A stretch of 64,000 nucleotides of DNA from Sphingomonas taxi (GTDB lineage: Bacteria > Pseudomonadota > Alphaproteobacteria > Sphingomonadales > Sphingomonadaceae), in the NCBI RefSeq assembly GCF_000764535.1, contig NZ_CP009571.1:2351001-2415000 (forward strand), read 5' to 3'. Shown piece by piece: positions 19,498 to 28,944 of this stretch; position 1 is the stretch's first letter; each line of letters opens with the position of its first letter. The notes under the pieces are model-generated. The model ran no database searches and was not told the origin of the DNA. It saw nothing but the letters and a program-made list of their open reading frames with translations. The position numbers were made by a program, and so were the translations under genes.

Positions 19498-20151
19498 ATG
19501 ACCAAACTCGCCGTATTCGACTGCGACGGCACGCTCGTCGACAGCCAGGCCAATATCTGCCAGGCGATGGAGGCGACGTTCCGCATTGCCGACCTGCCCG
19601 CGCCGCCGCGCGCGGCGATCCGCCGCATCGTCGGACTGAGCCTCGTCGAGGCGGTCCGCGCCTTGCTCCCCGACGCGGACGATGCGCTCCACCGCAGGAT
19701 GGCCGCCGATTACAAGGAGGCGTTCTTCGAGCTGCGCACCAGCGGTGCGATGACCGAAGAGCCTTTGTTCGAGGGCATCGCCGCGGTGATCGAGACGCTG
19801 GCCGCGCGCGGCTGGCAGCTCGGCGTGGCGACCGGCAAGTCGGATCGCGGCCTCGCCCGCGTGCTCGACCACCACGGCCTGACCGATCGCTTCGTCACCC
19901 TTCAGACCGCCGACCGCCACCCCTCCAAACCCGATCCGGCGATGCTGCTCGCCGCGATGGCGGAGGTCGACGCGACACCCGAGCAGACCGCGATGATCGG
20001 CGACACCAGCTTCGACATGGCGATGGCCAAGGCGGCGGGCGCGCGCGCGGTCGGCGTCGCCTGGGGTTATCACGACGTCCACGATCTGGTCCGCGGCGGC
20101 GCGCAGGTCGTCGCGACGCGCACCGCGGCGTTGCTGGAGATCCTGGCATGA
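19498..20151 (+). CDS. HAD-superfamily phosphatase, phosphoglycolate phosphatase-like
   Basis: 217 residues. 'VFDCDGTLVDSQ' is HAD motif I (nucleophile DxDGT). 'LGVATGKSDRGL' is motif II, 'KPDPAML' supplies the motif III lysine, and 'MIGDTSFDMAMAKAAG' is motif IV. An alpha-helical cap (about 20-85) matches subfamily IA enzymes such as phosphoglycolate phosphatase (Gph) or PpaX. The substrate is therefore a small phosphate ester but is not certain. It heads a three-gene operon with ATGA overlaps. Confidence 0.88.
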   Translation: MTKLAVFDCDGTLVDSQANICQAMEATFRIADLPAPPRAAIRRIVGLSLVEAVRALLPDADDALHRRMAADYKEAFFELRTSGAMTEEPLFEGIAAVIETLAARGWQLGVATGKSDRGLARVLDHHGLTDRFVTLQTADRHPSKPDPAMLLAAMAEVDATPEQTAMIGDTSFDMAMAKAAGARAVGVAWGYHDVHDLVRGGAQVVATRTAALLEILA

Positions 20152-20366
20152 CCCCCGACGACACGCGCGCGCGCAAGCGCTGGCTGGCGATCGTCGGCAG
20201 CCGGCTGGCGGGCAGCGCCGGCGCGGTGTTCGGCCTGATCCTCGCCGCCCGCTCGCACGACTGGCCGGTCAAGGTGCTCGGCGTCGCGATCACGCTGTCG
20301 GCGCTCGCGGTGATCGCGATCGTGCCGGCGAGCCTCGCCCACCGCTGGCGGACGCCCGGATCATGA
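20148..20366 (+). CDS. Small membrane protein in the HAD-ATP12 operon
   Basis: 72 residues with two hydrophobic segments (LAIVGSRLAGSAGAVFGLILAA and VLGVAITLSALAVIAIVPASLA) and a basic C-terminus, RWRTPGS. It overlaps both neighbours by ATGA, so it is translated in a coupled row. No family is recognised. The placement before the ATP12 chaperone gene could point to ATP synthase assembly, but this is only positional. Confidence 0.7.
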   Translation: MTPDDTRARKRWLAIVGSRLAGSAGAVFGLILAARSHDWPVKVLGVAITLSALAVIAIVPASLAHRWRTPGS

Positions 20367-21055
20367 AGCGCTTCTGGACCGAGGTGACGATCGACGCCGA
20401 CCGCGTCGTCACGCTCGACGGCCGACCGGTGCGCACCCCCGGCCGCGTGCCGCTCGCGCTGCCGACCGATGCACTCGCCGCGGCGGTCGCCGACGAATGG
20501 CGCGCGGTGGCGGAAACGATCGATCCGCGCGCGATGCCGCTGACCGGCCTCGCCAATGCCGCGATCGACCGGATCGCGCTCGACCCCGCCGCCTTCGCCG
20601 CCGGCCTTTCGGTGTACGGCGAGAGCGACCTGCTCTATTATCGCGCGCTGTCACCCGATCTGCTGATCGCGCGGCAGCAGGCGGCGTGGGATCCGTGGCT
20701 CGACTGGGCGCGCGCCCGCTACGACGTACATTTCGAGACCACCGCCGGGGTCATGCATCGCGCGCAGCCCCCCGCGACGCTGGCGCGACTCGCCGAGGCG
20801 GTGGCGGCGCTCGATCCCTTCGGACTCGCCGGCCTGTCGCCGGTGGTGACGATCACCGGCTCGCTGATCCTCGCGCTGGCGCTGATCGAACGGGCCGGCG
20901 ACGCCGATACGGTATGGACCGCGGCGAACATCGACGAGGATTTCCAGGCCGAACTCTGGGGCGCCGATTCGCTGGCCGTGCAGGCGCTCGCCAACAAGCG
21001 CCGCGACTTTGACGCCGCGGTCGCCTTCCTCGCTGCGCTCAGGCCGTCCGCGTGA
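20363..21055 (+). CDS. ATP12-family F1-ATPase assembly chaperone
   Basis: 230 residues. The N-terminal 'KRFWTEVTIDADRVVTLDGRPVRTPGRVPL' and the following '...AVADEWRAVAETIDPRAMPLTGLANAAID' match the ATP12 family, as does the C-terminal 'NIDEDFQAELWGADSLA'. In mitochondria Atp12 protects the F1 alpha subunit before assembly; alphaproteobacteria carry orthologues. It is last in the HAD/small membrane protein operon, and its 3' end overlaps gmk by 17 bases tail to tail. Confidence 0.92.
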   Translation: MKRFWTEVTIDADRVVTLDGRPVRTPGRVPLALPTDALAAAVADEWRAVAETIDPRAMPLTGLANAAIDRIALDPAAFAAGLSVYGESDLLYYRALSPDLLIARQQAAWDPWLDWARARYDVHFETTAGVMHRAQPPATLARLAEAVAALDPFGLAGLSPVVTITGSLILALALIERAGDADTVWTAANIDEDFQAELWGADSLAVQALANKRRDFDAAVAFLAALRPSA

Positions 21056-21695
21056 GCTTGCGGATGAAGCCGATCAGCCCGGTCTGACGCGAGCGCTTGA
21101 GCCGCTCGGCGGCGAGGATCGTCTTCACCCCCGCGAAACATTGCTCAACGTCGTCGTTGACGAGGACGTAATCGTAGCCATCCCAATGACTTACTTCATT
21201 GGCGGCACGCGCCATCCGCGCCTCGATCACCTGGGCCGAATCGGTGTTGCGGTTGGTCAGCCGCGCCCGCAGTTCCTCCATCGACGGCGGGAAGATGAAC
21301 ACCCGCACCACGTCGCCGCCGGCGATCTGGAACAGCTGCTGCGCGCCCTGCCAGTCGATGTCGAACAGCACGTCCTTGCCCGCGGCGAGCATCGTCTCGA
21401 TCTGCGCCCGCGGCGTGCCGTAGCGATGGTCGAAGACGTGCGCCCATTCGAGGAACTCGTCCGCCGCGACCATGCGGCGGAATTCCTCGAGATCGACGAA
21501 ATGATAGTCCTTGCCGTCGACCTCGCCCGGCCGCATCGGCCGCGTCGTCACCGACACCGACATGCCGAGTTCGGGCTCGTCGGCGAGCAGTTTGCGCGCG
21601 ATGGTCGACTTGCCCGCACCGGATGGCGAGGACAGCACGAACAGCACGCCACGACGGCGGAAATGGTGCGGGTCGGCGGAATGGGTGGTCGGCAT
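21039..21695 (-). CDS. gmk: Guanylate kinase
   Basis: 218 residues. The P-loop 'LSSPSGAGKSTIARKLL' (about residues 21-37), the GMP-binding region 'SVSVTTRPMRPGEVDGKDYHFV' and 'VLFDIDWQGAQQL' identify it. It phosphorylates GMP to GDP. An extra 12-15 N-terminal residues before the first strand are normal for alphaproteobacterial forms. The gene is convergent with the ATP12 gene; upstream lies a strong hairpin that ends the preceding minus-strand unit. Confidence 0.97.
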   Translation of the reverse strand: MPTTHSADPHHFRRRGVLFVLSSPSGAGKSTIARKLLADEPELGMSVSVTTRPMRPGEVDGKDYHFVDLEEFRRMVAADEFLEWAHVFDHRYGTPRAQIETMLAAGKDVLFDIDWQGAQQLFQIAGGDVVRVFIFPPSMEELRARLTNRNTDSAQVIEARMARAANEVSHWDGYDYVLVNDDVEQCFAGVKTILAAERLKRSRQTGLIGFIRKLTRTA

Positions 21696-21760
21696 GCGCG
21701 CTAGTGGCGTCTGCCGGGGCCGGGCGTCAAGCGCAGCCGGCTGAAAAGTCGAGAAAGCGA

Positions 21761-21791
21761 CGATCCTCCCGCGCCGCGCGCGGGAGGATCG
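21761..21791 (-). terminator. Intrinsic terminator after the small-protein pair
   Basis: A perfect 14-bp stem (CGATCCTCCCGCGC, 3-base loop, then its complement) lies 6 bases past the stop at 21797. On the minus strand it is followed by the T-rich stretch CTTTCTCGACTTTTC. Confidence 0.75.
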
Positions 21792-21796
21792 TCCGA

Positions 21797-21994
21797 TCAG
21801 ATATCGCGCGACTGGCGCCGGCGGTCATACGCCTTCTTGGCGACATAGCCGCCGCCGAGGATCAGGCCGAGCGGCCCCATCCGCCGCATCGCGCCCATCG
21901 ACAGCGCGCCGATCGCCGCACCCTTCAGGCCGCCACGACCATCGCGACGGTCCATTTCACGCCCGACGAGCGCACCAATAATCTTGCCGATCAT
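21797..21994 (-). CDS. Small glycine-rich basic protein, hypothetical
   Basis: 65 residues. It starts 'MIGKIIGALVGREMD', followed by a charged 'RRDGRGG', then 'GAAIGALSMGAMRRMGPLGLILGGGYVAKKAYDRRR'. The Gly/Ala periodicity suggests a glycine-zipper-like membrane-associated helix pair. The ATG overlaps the stop of the next upstream gene (ATGA), so the two are co-translated. Confidence 0.65.
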   Translation of the reverse strand: MIGKIIGALVGREMDRRDGRGGLKGAAIGALSMGAMRRMGPLGLILGGGYVAKKAYDRRRQSRDI

Positions 21995-22206
21995 GAGTCT
22001 ACCTTTCCGAAAACCTGGTCCTTGAGTTCCGCCGCGCCGCGCAGCACCGCCCAGCCGACCGCATAGGTCACGGCGAGCGGCAGCACGATCTTGAGCACAT
22101 TGGCAGTCACCGCACCGATGATCGCGCCATCGGCGACGCCATCGTCGTCGCCCGAAATCGAATCGATCGCGGCGCCGATCAGCGCGCCCGTGGTGGTGGT
22201 GCTCAC
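21991..22206 (-). CDS. Small membrane protein, first of a two-gene unit, hypothetical
   Basis: 71 residues from a GTG start with a good AGGAGG site upstream. The N-terminal half is small-residue rich (TGALIGAAIDSISGDDDG). A predicted helix (ANVLKIVLPLAVTYAVGWAVLRGAAEL) follows, then a charged tail. It overlaps the following small gene. No family is recognised; the pair may form a membrane complex. Confidence 0.65.
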   Translation of the reverse strand: MSTTTTGALIGAAIDSISGDDDGVADGAIIGAVTANVLKIVLPLAVTYAVGWAVLRGAAELKDQVFGKVDS

Positions 22207-22301
22207 GTCCGTCCCCTCCTAGCGTTGCGGCCATGGAAGCGCGCGAACGGCGGGGAAGTTCCTCGTAACGGGACCGTTCCGGAACGTTTCGCCCGGCGGG
22301 A

Positions 22302-23690
22302 TCAGCGCCCGATCATCGTCTCCGGCCGCACCAGCCGATCGAACGTCGCCTCGTCGACCAGCCCCAGTTCCAGCCCCGCCTGTTTCAGCGTCTGCCCCTT
22401 CTGATGCGCGTGCTTCGCGATCTTCGCGGCATTGTCATAGCCGACCTCGGGCGCGAGCGCGGTGACGAGCATCAGCGACTGTTCGACCAATTGCCCGATC
22501 CGATCGCGATTCGCCTTGAGCCCGTCGACGGTCCGCTCGGCAAAACTCTGCATCCCGACGCTGAGCAAGGCGATCGAGCGCAGCACGTTGGCGCCGATCA
22601 GCGGCTTGAAGACGTTGAGCTCCATATGCCCCTGCAAGCCGCCGACGGTGACCGCGACATTGTTGCCCATCACCTGCGCGGCGACCATCGTCAGCATCTC
22701 GGCCTGCGTCGGATTGACCTTACCCGGCATGATCGAGCTGCCCGGCTCGTTGGCGGGCAGTTCGAGTTCGCCGAGCCCCGAGCGCGGCCCCGATCCGAGC
22801 AGGCGGATGTCGTTGGCGATTTTGGTCAGCGCCACCGCGAGCACGTTGAGCGCGCCGTGCAGGTCGACCAACCCGTCGTTCGACGCCAGCGCCTCGAACT
22901 TGTTGGGCGCGGTGACGAACGGCAGACCGGTGAGCGTCGCGATCTCCGCCGCGACCTCTTCGGCGAAGCCTTCGGGTGCGTTCAGCCCGGTGCCGACCGC
23001 GGTGCCGCCCTGCGCGAGCGGCATGATGTTGCGTTCCAGCGTGCCGGCGATCCGGTGGCGCGCATTGGCGAGCTGCTGGACGTAGCCCGAAAATTCCTGC
23101 CCCAACGTCAGCGGCGTCGCATCCTGAAGGTGCGTGCGGCCGATCTTGACCAGATCGTCCCATTCGCGCGCCTTGTCGGCGAGCGCGTCATGCAGCCGGT
23201 CGAGCGCCGGATAGAGCTGCCGCTTCACCGCCAGCGCCGCGGCGACGTGGAGCGCGGTCGGGAACGAATCGTTCGAAGACTGGCCGCGGTTGACGTCGTC
23301 ATTGGGGTGGACCGGCGTCTTGCCACCACGGGTGCCGGCGAGCTGCTCGTTGGCGCGGCCGGCGATCACCTCGTTGACGTTCATGTTCGACTGCGTGCCG
23401 CTGCCGGTCTGCCAGATGACCAGCGGAAATTGATCGTCGAGCTGCCCCGCGGCGATCTCTGTAGCCGCGGCCTCGATCGCGTCGGCCTTGTCCGCGGCCA
23501 GCCCGTGCCGCCGGTTCACCCGCGCCGCCGCCTGTTTGACGATCGCCAGTGCGTGGACGATCTCGGCCGGCATCCGCTCGCGCGGTCCGAAAGGGAAATT
23601 CTCGAGACTACGCTCGGTCTGCGCGCCCCAATAGGCGTCGGCGGGAACGTCGATCGGGCCGATCGAATCGGTTTCGGTGCGCGTGCTCAT
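22302..23690 (-). CDS. fumC: Class II fumarate hydratase
   Basis: 462 residues, the usual class II fumarase length. '[26 protein letters not shown]' opens the protein. '[10 protein letters not shown]'-type substrate contacts ([12 protein letters not shown]), '[12 protein letters not shown]' and the superfamily signature '[15 protein letters not shown]' are all present. It interconverts fumarate and malate in the TCA cycle. The ATG at 23690 matches the family start; the longer upstream frame is not needed. The start is divergent from the gene at 23755, with a 10-base palindrome GTGGCGCCAC (23709-23718) in between. Confidence 0.97.
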   Translation of the reverse strand: MSTRTETDSIGPIDVPADAYWGAQTERSLENFPFGPRERMPAEIVHALAIVKQAAARVNRRHGLAADKADAIEAAATEIAAGQLDDQFPLVIWQTGSGTQSNMNVNEVIAGRANEQLAGTRGGKTPVHPNDDVNRGQSSNDSFPTALHVAAALAVKRQLYPALDRLHDALADKAREWDDLVKIGRTHLQDATPLTLGQEFSGYVQQLANARHRIAGTLERNIMPLAQGGTAVGTGLNAPEGFAEEVAAEIATLTGLPFVTAPNKFEALASNDGLVDLHGALNVLAVALTKIANDIRLLGSGPRSGLGELELPANEPGSSIMPGKVNPTQAEMLTMVAAQVMGNNVAVTVGGLQGHMELNVFKPLIGANVLRSIALLSVGMQSFAERTVDGLKANRDRIGQLVEQSLMLVTALAPEVGYDNAAKIAKHAHQKGQTLKQAGLELGLVDEATFDRLVRPETMIGR

Positions 23691-23754
23691 GCGACGTAAT
23701 ATCAAATGTGGCGCCACTTGATTCAAGGCCTGCCCGAAGGCAGCATGCCGCATC

Positions 23755-24330
23755 ATGTTATGGCTCGCCCTCCTCGCCTCACAGGCGGCCCCGTCCAGCC
23801 CGTGCCAGTACGATCGCGCACGTCTTTTGGCGCTGGATCAGAACGCATTCGATCAGGACATGACCGGCGGCTGGCGCAAGCTCGAGGAGGACGGCTGCGA
23901 GGCGGAGGCGGCAGACCTCGTGCGCGACTGGCGGGTCGCGCATAACGCCAGGGACAGCATTCTGTTTTGGCACGAAGGGCAGCTTCGCGCCGACCTCGGT
24001 CAGACCGAGAAGGCAATCGCGCTGTTTCGGCAATCCTACAAATCCGTGAAACAGGATCACGGAATGGGCTGGAACTTCTACGTCGACGGGACGATCGCCT
24101 TCCTGCGGCGCGACCATGCGGCATTCGACGCTGCCAAAACGAAGCTTGCGGCGCTGCCACGACCTGCGAACTTCACGTTCGAGGGACCGGACGGCAAACC
24201 GGTGCCGGTCAAATGGCCGCTTAACATGAACGTCTTGGAGGGATTAAGCCGCTGCTGGGACAAATCTTACAAGATCGCCTATGCGTGTGCGACGCCGCTG
24301 ATGCGGATCAAGGCGCCGGACCCGAAATGA
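23755..24330 (+). CDS. Hypothetical secreted TPR-like protein
   Basis: 191 residues. A short hydrophobic N-terminus ([15 protein letters not shown]) could be a signal peptide. The body is helical with a TPR-like unit '[24 protein letters not shown]', and it has several cysteines (C17, the DGCEAEAA stretch, [14 protein letters not shown]). Base use is slightly less GC-rich than in the neighbours. It is transcribed divergently from fumC. No catalytic motif is seen. Confidence 0.68.
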   Translation: MLWLALLASQAAPSSPCQYDRARLLALDQNAFDQDMTGGWRKLEEDGCEAEAADLVRDWRVAHNARDSILFWHEGQLRADLGQTEKAIALFRQSYKSVKQDHGMGWNFYVDGTIAFLRRDHAAFDAAKTKLAALPRPANFTFEGPDGKPVPVKWPLNMNVLEGLSRCWDKSYKIAYACATPLMRIKAPDPK

Positions 24331-24383
24331 CGCAATATCGAGAGTGCGGGACGGGCGTCGGATATTAAAGTCCCGCGCAGGAA

Positions 24384-24797
24384 TCAGGAAATGCGCTTCG
24401 AAAGAAAGAACCGCGCTTCGCCCGGCGGGTAATCGTCGATCCGGCCGAAGCAGCCGTAACCCAGCTTTTCGTAGAAGCCGCGCGCCTGGAAACTGAACGT
24501 GTCGAGCCACAGGCCGACGCAATCCAGCCGCTTCGCCTCGCACTCGGCGGCGAGCATCAACGCGCTGCCGTGCCCGTGCCCCCGCATCGATGCGGGCACC
24601 ACCAGATATTGTACGAACAGCCAGCGATAGCTCACCATGCCCCACAAACCGCCGACGATCGCGCCATCGTCGGCGCGGATCAAGATGGCGATCGGGTGTC
24701 GTTCGGTCGGACCGACCGCGGCGTCGTTGAATGCGACCAGTGGCGCAAGGATCGCGTCGCGCTCCAAGTCTCCGGGCGCGGCAACGACCTCGATCAC
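24384..24797 (-). CDS. GNAT-family N-acetyltransferase
   Basis: 137 residues from a GTG start. Acetyl-CoA-binding motif A is 'YLVVPASMRGHGHGSALMLAAE' (with the R/Q-x-x-G-x-G/A loop as RGHGHGS), followed by 'LDTFSFQARGFYEKLGYGCFG', the standard GNAT C-terminal pattern. The substrate is unknown. It begins 2 bases after the sspB stop with GGAAG as ribosome site, so it is co-transcribed with sspB. Confidence 0.88.
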   Translation of the reverse strand: MIEVVAAPGDLERDAILAPLVAFNDAAVGPTERHPIAILIRADDGAIVGGLWGMVSYRWLFVQYLVVPASMRGHGHGSALMLAAECEAKRLDCVGLWLDTFSFQARGFYEKLGYGCFGRIDDYPPGEARFFLSKRIS

Positions 24798-24799
24798 GC

Positions 24800-25285
24800 T
24801 TACTTCTTCCGCTTGAAGTCCACGCTCACGACGTTCGAACCGTCCGCCGCGGGCGTGGCGGTCGGGCCGTCGTTCTCGGCCTCGTCATGCGGTTCGGGAC
24901 CGTCATCGGGATCCTCGGTCGCCTGGAAGCGCAGCTCGAAATTGACCGCCGGATCGTGGAAGCCGGTGATCGCCGAATAGGGGATCACGAGCTTCGACGG
25001 CACCTGGTTGAAACTCAGCCCGACCGAGAACTTCCGCTCGTCGACCAGCAGGTCCCAATAGCGGTTCTGCAGCACGATCGTCATCTCGTCCGGAAAGCGC
25101 TCGATCAAGCGCTGCGGGATGTCGACGCCGGGCGCCTGCGTCTTGAAGGTGATGTAGAAATGATGCTCGCCGGGCAGCCCGCCCGATTCGGCGACTGAGC
25201 CGAGCACGCGGCCCACCACGGCACGCAGCGCCTCCTGGACGATCTCGTCATACGGGATAAGGCTATCGGGAAGGCCGTCGGTCAT
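24800..25285 (-). CDS. sspB: SspB-family ClpXP adaptor (alphaproteobacterial type)
   Basis: 161 residues. '[19 protein letters not shown]' begins the protein. '[23 protein letters not shown]' and '[14 protein letters not shown]' form the SspB fold that binds ssrA tags. A flexible acidic linker then leads to the C-terminal '[11 protein letters not shown]', the short ClpX-binding module. It delivers ssrA-tagged proteins to ClpXP. Its start is divergent from hisB with 75 bases between. Confidence 0.92.
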   Translation of the reverse strand: MTDGLPDSLIPYDEIVQEALRAVVGRVLGSVAESGGLPGEHHFYITFKTQAPGVDIPQRLIERFPDEMTIVLQNRYWDLLVDERKFSVGLSFNQVPSKLVIPYSAITGFHDPAVNFELRFQATEDPDDGPEPHDEAENDGPTATPAADGSNVVSVDFKRKK

Positions 25286-25360
25286 GCCCCTTGGGTAGCG
25301 TATCGCCCGGTCGGGTCAAGATTGTGCGTGACAACGCACGCTCCTATGGGACGAGCCGAC

Positions 25361-25948
25361 ATGCGCATCGCCACGATCAACCGCTCCACCGCCGAAACGC
25401 GGATCGACGTCACCGTCAACCTCGACGGCACCGGCGTCTATTCGATCAAGACCGGCATCGGCTTCCTCGACCATATGGTCGAACAGCTCAGCCGCCACGG
25501 TCTGATCGACATCGACCTCAAGGTCGACGGCGACCTCCACATCGACGGCCACCACACCGTCGAGGATTCGGCGCTGGCGCTCGGCCAGGCGGTGGCGCAG
25601 GCGCTCGGCGACAAGCGGGGTATCCGCCGCTACGGCGACGCGCTCTCGCCGATGGACGAGACGCTGACCCGCGTCGCGCTCGACATCTCGGGGCGGCCAT
25701 GGCTGGTGTGGAAGACCGCCTTCACCGTCTCGCGGCTCGGCGAGCTCGACACCGAACTGATCGAACATTGGTTCCACAGCTTCGCGCAGACCGCCGGTAT
25801 CACGCTCCACGTCGAGACGCTGTACGGCAGCAACAACCATCACATCGTCGAGGCGGCGTACAAGGGCCTCGCCCGCGCGCTGCGCACCGCGGTCGAGATC
25901 GACCCGCGCAAGTCGGATGCCATACCCTCGACCAAGGGCGTGCTATGA
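25361..25948 (+). CDS. hisB: Imidazoleglycerol-phosphate dehydratase
   Basis: 195 residues, a monofunctional HisB without a histidinol-phosphatase domain. Metal-binding motifs are '[14 protein letters not shown]' and '[19 protein letters not shown]'. It converts IGP to imidazole-acetol phosphate, step six of histidine synthesis. The ATG at 25361 is used; an in-frame ATG lies at 25346. It is the first gene of the his cluster, and its stop overlaps the YciI-like gene by ATGA. Confidence 0.97.
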   Translation: MRIATINRSTAETRIDVTVNLDGTGVYSIKTGIGFLDHMVEQLSRHGLIDIDLKVDGDLHIDGHHTVEDSALALGQAVAQALGDKRGIRRYGDALSPMDETLTRVALDISGRPWLVWKTAFTVSRLGELDTELIEHWFHSFAQTAGITLHVETLYGSNNHHIVEAAYKGLARALRTAVEIDPRKSDAIPSTKGVL

Positions 25949-26262
25949 GCGAGCCCTTCGTCCGCCCCGGCACCAATATGTGCGTCGTGTCGCTGACCTA
26001 TGGCGACGATCTCGACGCGATCGACGCGGCGATGAGCGATCACGTCGACTGGCTGTCGGATGCCTATGCCAACGGGCTGCTGCTCGCCTCCGGCCGCAAG
26101 CAGCCGCGCACCGGCGGCATCATCATCGCGATCGGCGGCAAGAAGGTGACCGAGGAGCTGATCGCCAAGGATCCGTTCGTGTCGCGTGGGCTGGCGACGG
26201 CGGAGATCATCCCCTTCACCGCGAGCATGGCGGCGACGCCGCTCGCTGATCTGCTGTCATGA
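25945..26262 (+). CDS. YciI-like protein inserted in the histidine operon
   Basis: 105 residues with an alpha/beta ferredoxin-like pattern. '[31 protein letters not shown]' corresponds to the YciI core, with the His/Asp (SDHVDWL) that is proposed to be its active site. It overlaps hisB and hisH by ATGA at both ends, so it is fully embedded in the operon. YciI proteins have no agreed function; a role in histidine synthesis is only suggested by location. Confidence 0.85.
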   Translation: MSEPFVRPGTNMCVVSLTYGDDLDAIDAAMSDHVDWLSDAYANGLLLASGRKQPRTGGIIIAIGGKKVTEELIAKDPFVSRGLATAEIIPFTASMAATPLADLLS

Positions 26263-26864
26263 CCATCGCGCTGATCGATTATGGCGCGGGCAATCTCCAT
26301 TCGGTCGAGAATGCGCTACGGGCGGCGGGGGCGACCGATCTGACCGTCACCGCCGATGCCGATGTGGTGGCGAAGGCCGACCGTATCGTGCTGCCGGGCG
26401 TCGGCGCGTTCGGCGCCTGCGCCAATGCGTTGCGCGGCGTGCCGGGGATGGTGGAGGCGATGGAGCGCCGCGTCCGGCAGGAGGGCGCGCCCTTCCTCGG
26501 CGTCTGCGTCGGCATGCAGTTGATGGCCGATGTCGGCGAAGAGATGGGCCAGCATCGCGGGCTCGGCTGGGTACGTGGTCGCGTACGCCGGCTCGAACCC
26601 GGGACGATGGAGGCCAAGGTGCCGCATATGGGCTGGAACGACGTCGTCCCGCTCGGCGCGCATCCGCTGGTGCCCGCGGGCGAGGCCTATTTCCTGCACA
26701 GCTATGCCTATGAGGGCGAGGACGTGATCGCGACCAGCGACCATGCCGGCCCGGTCACCGCGGCGATCGCGCGCGACACGATGCTCGGCGTGCAGTTCCA
26801 CCCCGAAAAGAGCCAGCGTTACGGGCTGGCGATGCTTGCCAAATTCCTGGAGTGGCGGCCATGA
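26259..26864 (+). CDS. hisH: Imidazole glycerol phosphate synthase, glutamine amidotransferase subunit
   Basis: 201 residues. It is a class I glutamine amidotransferase: 'YGAGNLHSVENAL' at the start, the nucleophile Cys in 'LGVCVGMQLM', and the His/Glu pair in 'GVQFHPEKSQRYG'. It supplies ammonia to HisF for the fifth step of histidine synthesis. It overlaps the YciI-like gene by ATGA and is followed by hisA, whose ATG overlaps its TGA. Confidence 0.97.
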   Translation: MTIALIDYGAGNLHSVENALRAAGATDLTVTADADVVAKADRIVLPGVGAFGACANALRGVPGMVEAMERRVRQEGAPFLGVCVGMQLMADVGEEMGQHRGLGWVRGRVRRLEPGTMEAKVPHMGWNDVVPLGAHPLVPAGEAYFLHSYAYEGEDVIATSDHAGPVTAAIARDTMLGVQFHPEKSQRYGLAMLAKFLEWRP

Positions 26865-27598
26865 GCCTCATCGTCTTTCCCGCCATCGACCTCAAGGGCG
26901 GTCAGGTCGTGCGCCTCGCCGAGGGCGATATGGATCGCGCCACCGTCTATGGCGACGATCCCGCCGCGCAGGCAATGCTGTTCGCCGAGGCCGGTGCGCA
27001 GCATCTCCACGTCGTCGACCTCGACGGCGCGTTCGCCGGTGAATCGGTCAACGGCGAGGCGGTGCGCGGCATCGTCGAGCGCTTTCCCGGCCACGTCCAG
27101 CTCGGTGGCGGCATCCGCAACCGCGCCAGCGTCGAGCGCTGGTTCGACCTCGGCGTCTCGCGCGTCGTGATCGGCACCGCGGCGCTGGAGGACCCCGAGT
27201 TCGTCCGCGGTGCCGCGCGCGACTTTCCCGGCGGCGTCGTCGTCGCGGTCGATGCGCGCGACGGCATGGTCGCGACCAAGGGCTGGGCGGACGTCTCGAC
27301 CACCAGCGTCGTCGACCTCGCCCGCCGCTTCGAGGATGCGGGGGTGGCGTCGCTCCTGTTCACCGACGTCGGCCGCGACGGGCTGCTGAAGGGGTGCAAC
27401 GTCGAGGCAACGGTCGATCTCGCCCGCGCGGTGTCGATCCCGGTGATCGCCAGCGGCGGCGTCAAGGGCATCGCCGAGATCCACGTCCTCGCGCTTCACG
27501 TCCGCGACGGCGTCGAGGGCGTCATCACCGGCCGCGCGCTGTATGACGGGCGGCTCGACCTCGCCGCCGCGCTGAGCGTCGCGCAGGGAGCGGAATGA
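26861..27598 (+). CDS. hisA: Phosphoribosylformimino-5-aminoimidazole carboxamide ribotide isomerase
   Basis: 245 residues forming a TIM barrel. 'FPAIDLKGGQVVRLAEGD' carries the first catalytic Asp and 'LFTDVGRDGLLKGCN' the second. The phosphate-binding loops are 'VQLGGGIRN' and 'IPVIASGGVKG'. It isomerises ProFAR to PRFAR, the substrate of HisH/HisF. Translation is coupled to hisH. The downstream spacer contains an inverted repeat before hisF. Confidence 0.97.
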   Translation: MSLIVFPAIDLKGGQVVRLAEGDMDRATVYGDDPAAQAMLFAEAGAQHLHVVDLDGAFAGESVNGEAVRGIVERFPGHVQLGGGIRNRASVERWFDLGVSRVVIGTAALEDPEFVRGAARDFPGGVVVAVDARDGMVATKGWADVSTTSVVDLARRFEDAGVASLLFTDVGRDGLLKGCNVEATVDLARAVSIPVIASGGVKGIAEIHVLALHVRDGVEGVITGRALYDGRLDLAAALSVAQGAE

Positions 27599-27601
27599 TG
27601 A

Positions 27602-27735
27602 TCGCGCGAAGACGCGAAGACGCGACGATGTCTGGCCTGCGGACGACGTGGTCTGCCGTCGCCGAAGGCGGGATATGGTCTACCGACCGCCAGCGTCTGC
27701 CTGGGGCACGCCCTCTTCGCGTCTTCGCGGGCTCG
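27602..27735. repeat. Inverted repeat with 'GCGAAGACGCGAAGACGCG' arms in the hisA-hisF spacer (family R6)
   Basis: The left arm (27602-27626) and the complementary right arm (27711-27735) are built of GCGAAGAC tandem units. They occupy most of the 166 bases that separate hisA from hisF, inside an otherwise tightly packed operon. A single similar arm occurs at 31624-31651. Confidence 0.75.
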
Positions 27736-27764
27736 TGTGAACTCACCTGCTCAAGGGTTCCGGC

Positions 27765-28535
27765 ATGACCGTTCGCGCCCGCGTGATCCCCTGTCTCGAC
27801 GTCGCCAACGGCCGCGTCGTCAAGGGCGTCAATTTCGTCGAGCTGCGCGATGCCGGCGATCCGGTCGAACAGGCGCGCGCCTATGACGCTGCCGGGGCGG
27901 ATGAACTCTGTTTCCTTGACATCACCGCCTCCCACGAGGATCGCGGCACGATCCTCGACGTCGTGCGGCGCACCGCGGCGGTATGCTTCATGCCGCTGAC
28001 CGTCGGCGGCGGCGTGCGCAGCGCCGAGGATGCGCGCGCGCTGCTCCTTGCCGGCGCGGACAAGGTCGCGGTCAACTCCGCCGCGGTCGCCCGGCCCGAG
28101 GTCGTCGCCGACATCGCCGAGCGGTTCGGCAGCCAATGCTGCGTCGCTTCGGTCGACGCGCGCCGCGTCGGCGAGCGGTGGGAGGTGTTCACGCATGGCG
28201 GCCGCCGCCCAACCGGGCTCGATGCGATCGACCACGCCCTCCACCTCGCGGAACTCGGCGCGGGCGAATTGCTGGTGACCTCGATGGATCGCGACGGCAC
28301 CCGCAGCGGCTACGACCTCGAGCTGGTCCGCGCGATCGCCGACCGGGTCAGCGTGCCGGTGGTGGCGAGTGGCGGCGTCGGCGGGCTCGGCGATCTCGTC
28401 GCCGGCATCCGCGACGGTCACGCCAGCGCGGTGCTCGCCGCCTCGATCTTCCACTTCGGCGAGGCGAGTGTCGCCGATGCCCACGACGCGCTGGCGGCGG
28501 CGGGCATCCCGGTGCGGCGACCGGTCAAAGTTTAG
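27765..28535 (+). CDS. hisF: Imidazole glycerol phosphate synthase, cyclase subunit
   Basis: 256 residues forming a TIM barrel. '[19 protein letters not shown]' with catalytic Asp, '[17 protein letters not shown]', '[17 protein letters not shown]' with the second Asp, and '[13 protein letters not shown]' are present. With HisH it makes IGP and AICAR from PRFAR. It follows hisA after the repeat-bearing spacer. Confidence 0.97.
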   Translation: MTVRARVIPCLDVANGRVVKGVNFVELRDAGDPVEQARAYDAAGADELCFLDITASHEDRGTILDVVRRTAAVCFMPLTVGGGVRSAEDARALLLAGADKVAVNSAAVARPEVVADIAERFGSQCCVASVDARRVGERWEVFTHGGRRPTGLDAIDHALHLAELGAGELLVTSMDRDGTRSGYDLELVRAIADRVSVPVVASGGVGGLGDLVAGIRDGHASAVLAASIFHFGEASVADAHDALAAAGIPVRRPVKV

Positions 28536-28569
28536 GGCTTCCGCAAGGGTTTGCGGCGATGATCGGGGC

Positions 28570-28944
28570 ATGTACGCGATCACCTTCCGCCACGATCTCA
28601 ATCTGCTTGATATCCGCTGGACCGGCCTGTTCGATGAGGCCGGGGTCAACGCCTATGCGGACGAATTGCTGCGCCGCTTTCGCGAGGCAGGCTTCCGGAT
28701 CGGCTATCGGCTGCGCATGGATATGAGCGGTTGCAGCGTCCAGCCGGTAGAGGCGGCGGCGGCGATCAACCGGCGGCTGGGCAATTTCCCGCGTGCCAGC
28801 CGCATCGCGATCGTCACCGGCAGCGCGATCACCCGCTTGCAGGTCAAGCGCTTCATGACCCAGCCCTATCTGCGCATCTTCGCCGCCGCCGGCGAGGCAC
28901 TCGACTGGCTGGTGGCGGGCGACGGCGAGGTCGCCGCAGCATGA
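28570..28944 (+). CDS. SpoIIAA/STAS-like hypothetical protein
   Basis: 124 residues. Alternating strands and helices are seen: 'MYAITFRHDLNLLDIRWTGLFDEAG', 'GYRLRMDMSGCSVQPVE', 'SRIAIVTGSAITRLQVKRF' and 'RIFAAAGEALDWLV'. This order, with an early strand pair and a C-terminal helix ending in W-L, resembles the SpoIIAA-like/STAS fold used for ligand or protein interaction. The match is by eye. It sits between hisF and hisE with its neighbour overlapping by ATGA. Confidence 0.65.
   Translation: MYAITFRHDLNLLDIRWTGLFDEAGVNAYADELLRRFREAGFRIGYRLRMDMSGCSVQPVEAAAAINRRLGNFPRASRIAIVTGSAITRLQVKRFMTQPYLRIFAAAGEALDWLVAGDGEVAAA

Noticed and set aside
23709..23718. GTGGCGCCAC palindrome between fumC and the divergent gene as an operator
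   Set aside because: Ten-base GC palindromes are frequent at this GC content, there is no second site, and the flanks are not symmetrical.
25324..25339. GTGCG-N6-CGCAC inverted repeat upstream of hisB as a regulatory site
   Set aside because: The arms are only 5 bases, there is no T-tract or leader peptide with histidine codons, and it may be chance.
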